Of a stretch of DNA of 64,000 nucleotides, positions 50,001-56,000 are shown in pieces; position 1 is the stretch's first letter, and the number at the start of each line of letters is the position of its first letter. The notes below the pieces were generated by a model, which saw only the letters and a list, made by a program, of their open reading frames with translations, did not search any database and was not told the origin of the DNA. The stretch spans positions 114,844,744 through 114,908,743 of the forward strand of contig NC_092874.1 in the NCBI RefSeq assembly GCF_028372415.1. Direction: 5' to 3'. The position numbers and the translations under genes are program-made. This stretch comes from Notamacropus eugenii (lineage: Eukaryota > Chordata > Mammalia > Diprotodontia > Macropodidae).

Positions 50001-53000
50001 TTGGAGGGATTACTACGTTGCAGAAATAGAGAAGACATTACCAATTTTATTTGGTTCCACTTGGCTTCAACTCACCTTACCAGCCCCAAGAGCTATATGA
50101 CTTAATGTTCCTACTTCTGATAGCCCTAATTTAACCTCTTTCATATACTCTGACAGTCTCAAATATCCAAATTTTAACTTTTGCTAATGACACTAAGTCA
50201 GGCTTTCTAACCTAATGTTTGAAACTCAAGAACACAATATTCATAGAAGTAAGACCATTGGCAAATTCATTTACTTACCATACAGTAAAACACCCTGGCA
50301 CCAGCAACTGTGTGTACCATGGAAATGCAATGCAAGACATTTTGTCAAACATTTGGATATCCCAAATCATTATCTTCAGCTCACCAAGTTTTTTACTGGG
50401 GAGCATGGGGGACCAGTTTTCTCTTAGTCAGCTAAATTGGTTAAGGATAATGGAAATATTTTCATGATCGGAAGCAAAGCAGGATAGCTTGAAGACATAC
50501 ATAATAGAGGGGGGGAAGGATGGGAAGGCAAATAGAGAAAAGAGGAACTAAATGTCTTGTGACCACTGTGTCTTGGCTGAGAAAAAGACATGTCTTTAGC
50601 ACTGTGACCTGGTTATTTCTCAAGTATATTTACCTCCTCTCTTTTGAAGGTAGGCTTGTCTTCTTGGGATTTTTCTCTTTTAACTTCCACTTTGACCCCT
50701 TTTTCTTCTCCCTTTTTCATTTTTTTAAGGATGTCAGGGTCATACATTTTACAATAAACCCTGCCCCCGAAATGGTGTTCAGGCTCTGTGGCGTGTGCCC
50801 GAGCAAATTTTTTCTTTTAGCTGCCTCAGTGATCACACTCCGGTTTGGTGATGACAACCATGACAAGACCCATTCTAGTGTAATATAGCAAGACGTGTGT
50901 TTATCTCTTCCCACCCCAAATCTCTCATATGCCAGTGTTCTCATAGAGGACTAGCATGACATGATGCTCCTTGTGGGTGCTGGTCAACCTTGCGTAGCTT
51001 GGTGAGTTTTTCTCCCACAAGTCCCTTGGCTAGCGCCATGCTCACATAGCCTGTGTGAAGGCCTAGGCATAAATAACCTCAGTGGTGAAGCAGTGACAGA
51101 AAATTCTCTATGGGGAGGTGAACATATCTGGTATAATCTCATGCTTAGGCGTAGATGATTTTAAGGCAGCCTTGTAGGTTAAACCTAAGAACTTCAATAG
51201 CCCACTGACAGTTTTCACCAACCCTCCTTTCCTTTATCATAGATGATTTGTATCTAGAGTCATTAATTAGGCGAAACTGGGCCTACAGCAAATTCACAGG
51301 GGTAGGCAGGTGACACAGAAGCCCAGAAGACAGTCTCACCACCTAAGATGTCATGCCAGGAGGGGGAACCCTGTCCCCAAAAGACCCTGGAGAGCAAACC
51401 CCAGGGGAAGAGCAACACAGTGTTGGGACATTGGGATTAGTGGCCAGGAGCAGTTGTACCCCATACCTCTGGAGGATCAGATGATGAGGCATGGACAATG
51501 CAGTCATTTCCAAGAGGAAATGTGTACTTTCCAACTACTCCCACCAGATATTAGCTAAGTTCTCCCCAAGCTAGTTATAGCTTTGCCTGTCACTCACATG
51601 GCAAAAAAGAATAAAATTCACATATATACGTTTATACATATGTATGTATATGTGTATATATATATTTAACTTACTAGATAGTTACAAGTTGTTTTAGGTT
51701 TTCTGCAAGGCTACTTTAAATCTTTGAGTATGGGTCTACATGATATTGAATAAATGCTTTGGCATTCATTTAAGGTAGGTGTTCGTGGAACTGCCCCAAC
51801 ATCAAAATTTGCTTCATCTTATTTATTTGTTAATTAATTGATTGATTTTTGCCTTTATCAAACTGGTATATTTCAAACTGGTTGCTTTTGCTGTGAAGAT
51901 CTTTTGAGTGCAAATCATGGTGTTGGGTTCCTTTTCAATAGTTTTTTGAGAATTTCTCAAGCCTTAAGTACACAGGGGAGAAAATGTTTGAGACCTAGTA
52001 TTTAGGAGCCCTTTACTCATGTAGACCCATTATGTGTTACAGAACTTGATAATTAAGGCTATTCAGTGAGAAATAAAGAAAGTTAATATTACAAAGAATT
52101 AGTAAAGAAGCAGAAACAGACAAGTGAGTCTATACAGTGCCACCAAAATGATTTTTTTTGTTTATTCATTTTTTTGGCAGTCATAATGGTTGATCTCAGA
52201 GCAATTAATCTGTCTATAGATGTTCCAGTTATTTGGATTATCAACAAATCTGAGTCGGATCCACCATTCAGTGATTAATGGATAGCTTGGTGGCTATCTA
52301 TTATGATGACTGAAAAAAAAATGAACAAATTTCCCAAATGATCACATTGGTGGTACTATATGGACATGGCCCAGCCCTAGATTTGATGTGCATCACATTT
52401 CTCACAAGTCACAGGCAATACACATGTGGTGCAAAATGTTTACTGTACCTGAGTTTTTAGGACAGCTGGCTGAAGTTTGTTATCTTGTACTTTCTTTTCA
52501 TTTACCAATTTTTCTGGTATTTTCTTTTCTCCCTTCCCCCCCTTTATCTGTTTTTCTGTTGCTTTGTCTCTTTTTTCTTCTAACTGCTTTTTAATCTTTT
52601 GCTCTTCTAGCTTAGCTTTTTCATCAGCTGCACGTTTCTCCTCTGCTTTTGCCCGTTCCCTTTCCTCTGCTGCTTTTCTCTCTTTCTCCTTAATCCTTTC
52701 CCTTTCCTCTGCCTCCTTCCTTTCTTTTTCTTGGGCAGCCAGTCTTTCCTCTGCTTCAATTCTCACTCTCTCTTCTTCAGCTCTCCGTTCTTGTTCAGCC
52801 TTAATCCGTTCCCTTTCCTCAGCCTCCAATCTTAGTTTCTCTGCCTCTGCCTCCAACCTGAGTTTCTCTGCCTCTGCCTCCAACCTTAGTTTCTCTGCCT
52901 CAGCTTCCAACCTTAGTTTCTCTGCCTCTGCCTCCAACCTTAGTTTCTCTGCCTCCGCCTCCAATCTTAGTTTCTCTGCCTCAGCCTGGCCTTGCTCCTC

Positions 53001-56000
53001 TACCTTTTCGTTACTGGTAAACTCATCTGTATCTACTGTCCTCTCTTCTATTTTAGGTTCCTCTGCACAGACCTGACCATTTTTCAGTTCTATGACTACC
53101 TTTTCCTCTTGGGTTTCTGTTTTCTTTTCTACCATCACCTCTACCTGATTTTCTTCAATGATTCTCTGCTTGGGTTTCTCTTCCTCTTCCTTCTCTTTTC
53201 CCTCTTTCTTGTCTTCTTCAGGTTCCCTCCAATCATTCTTCTGGTAGGACTTGGTGACGGTTTCAGTTTCCTCTACTTTATATCTTTCTTGGCGGATTTC
53301 GCTTTTCTCTTCCTTTTCAGAAGTCTCATTTTCTGCTGCATCATTTTGAGCTCTCCTGTTGGAAAGTGACAAACTTTCATCTGTTATTGTTGGATCAAAC
53401 TCCTTCTGGCGCTCCAAAGCTTCCTGAAGGCGCTTTTGGCGTCGTTCTTCTCGACGTGCCAACCGCTCCAAGAATGCAGCATCATCACTTCCTTCTACTT
53501 GGGTGTTTGATATGGTGGTACTTTTAGTTTCCTCATCACCCACACTGTACAACATGAGAAAAAAATGGCATTCCCATTAATTATTTGATAGATTCATCAA
53601 TCCTTTAAATCACCAGCACTTTGAACCACCATCACCACCGATGTTCAAGGTGATACGTGATCTTCTAGTATGGTACTGCAATTCTAGGATGGTACCATCT
53701 TCCCCTAGAGCATCCTCATAATCTGGGGATGTGGAGCAGTAGTATTTAAGGATGAGTACATCAGATAAGTATGGTATTCCCACTGTTTAGTAGGCTAACA
53801 GTATATTTTAACGTTTTTTATAGGCTCCTTGAGGGAAAAGGTTGTTTTATTTTTGTATTCATAGTGCCTATTTTAATACAGGGCCTGGTTCAGAGTAATT
53901 AATTAAATATTTGTTAAATTGAATTGAAGTGAATGTAGCAAATGCTGGAGAATTCTGGGACTCCCAAGTGGTGTCAGAATGTTTGACCCCTGCTTTAAGT
54001 AAATCAACATTTTTGTGAATAAAGATGTGTATATCTTGGATATTTTCAGTTGTGTCTAGGAAATAACAAAAAAAGGCAAAATGCTCTAAGAAAATAAACT
54101 ACCTCATGAAAATCCCTTAGCTCCTTCCATCATCAAGGTCATGACAAAGTTAAAAGGGTCACAGTTTGGGATTTTGATGAACTGATAGCTCTGACTATAG
54201 TGTTCTGAATATGCCCCTGAGGCAGGGGTGCTGGCCTTTGTGAGCAGAAACCAAATAGCTTGTGATATCAAGAGCTCTGGCCACAGTTGCAAAATTGTGG
54301 CTCACCAAGTTCAGATTTTATGATTCCAACCAAAACCATTTGAGGTTCAAGTTCACTTATTTTTAACTAAACACAATTTCCCATTTGGAAACAATAATCA
54401 AAGGCACAGGAAAACTAGATTTTAAAAATTCCCTGATCTCAGTGCTACTGAACACTATGTACATCCATTAGAAATGCAAAGATTACATTTCCCTGATGAC
54501 ACTTGTAATTGATAAATATTTTGTCTTTGGAAACTGCATGCAGTTTGACTTTAATAATGATATTTGTTGTGCAACTATATATTAAAGACATGTGTTTGTT
54601 GAAATTCAATTATAGTGGTAGCTAGGTGGTGCAGTGGGTAGAGCTCAGGCCCTGAAGTCAAGGAAAACTCGAGTTCAAATCTGGCCTCAGACACTTACTA
54701 GCTACGTGACCCTAGACAAGTCACTTCATTCTGATTGCCTCCAAAAACAAACAAATTCAACTGTATTTTTTTTTTAAACTATATTTATTTGTTAGAAAGA
54801 GGTAAGGAGTGATATAGAGATTGATCAGCAGAATCAAAAGAAAAGATAAAGATTCATAAAGCACTTAACATTTTTCAAAGTGTTTTAGCTACATTAACTT
54901 ATTTCTACTTCATACCAACTCTGTAAGGTAGATACTATTATGAGCCCCCATTATACAGGAACCTGAGGCAAAGAGTAAGTGACTTGCTCAAAGTCATGCT
55001 GCTAGTACGTGCCAGAGGCAGGAAATGAATCCAGGTCTTCTTCATTAAAGTATAGTTCTTTTTACACTATACTTCATTACTTCCCTTCTTAAAAACCTCA
55101 GTCATCAGATGGGGACCAAGGGAAGTATTATACATTATAATTTCTGTTGATAAGACATTTTGAGTTCATCTGAATTCCAAGCATTTGAAAATCATACAGA
55201 AAACCACATGTTGAACAGGAAACTAGGTTTTTGTTCCCTCTCTGGTACTAACTAGCCTAAGTGTTAATTAATACTAAGTAACTTTAAGCAACCCAGTTTC
55301 CTAATCATCAAGTTGAATTAAAAGGCCTTTATGGTCACCTTCCAAACCTAATGTTCCATGACTATTAGTGAAAATCAGTGGGTTCTGTTATACCTTTATT
55401 TTTCTTGGGAATCAAACAATAGAGAGTACAGTTAACTATGGTTTAAAAATAGCCTACAGTAGATGTCTGAATAGGACTACCTAAGTGTGATATTTGCTGG
55501 CACTGAAATAGGTTCCATTTGCAAGACACACCCCCTCTAGAGGCTAGTTCTATCTTCCTAAGACTTCATGATTGAAATTCTAATAGCTGGCTATAGATCA
55601 GCTACAGTGACACCAGTTCGGGTAGTTTAGACTTGCTTTAGTTATGGAAAACTGATGTCTCAGAGATAATACACACTTGTATGTTGAGTATGGCTGTTCT
55701 TACAAAAAAGAACATTCTTTATTGAAGCAATAGTGTTGGTTGGATAACTCAACTTTATAAAAGATGAATAGCAAATGAATTACAATTTGGAGGAAGATTT
55801 AAAGAAATAGAACATCTAGCCACCCTATTAAATTGAAATAGTTTAAATTCCCTCTTAACTAAATATTTAGTGGCAAACATATTTTGACTTGCTTTCTGAA
55901 GTCCAAAGACTTCTCAGGCTATGCTTTAGCATTTGACTCTTCAGGTCTTAATAGTAACTATGGCATGAAAACTCTACTCCTTCCAGCCTCTTCTGGGCTT

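Larger units (their letters stand above)
46676..50633 (-). other. CALD1 intron, 4.0 kb
   Basis: Holds a SINE with perfect target-site duplication (47546-47840) and a CR1/L3 fragment (about 49535-49880). 46790-47530, 47860-49500 and 49880-50600 show no recognisable gene or repeat. A 136-codon open frame at 48955-49365 has no family resemblance. Confidence 0.75.

Noticed and set aside
50520..50888. 122-codon plus-strand frame
   Set aside because: Overlaps the CALD1 cassette exon in antisense and has no independent evidence.
52477..53369. Open frames of 199 and 125 codons on the plus strand
   Set aside because: Antisense shadows of the CALD1 large exon; Ser/Phe/Leu-rich because the sense strand is Glu/Lys/Arg-rich.
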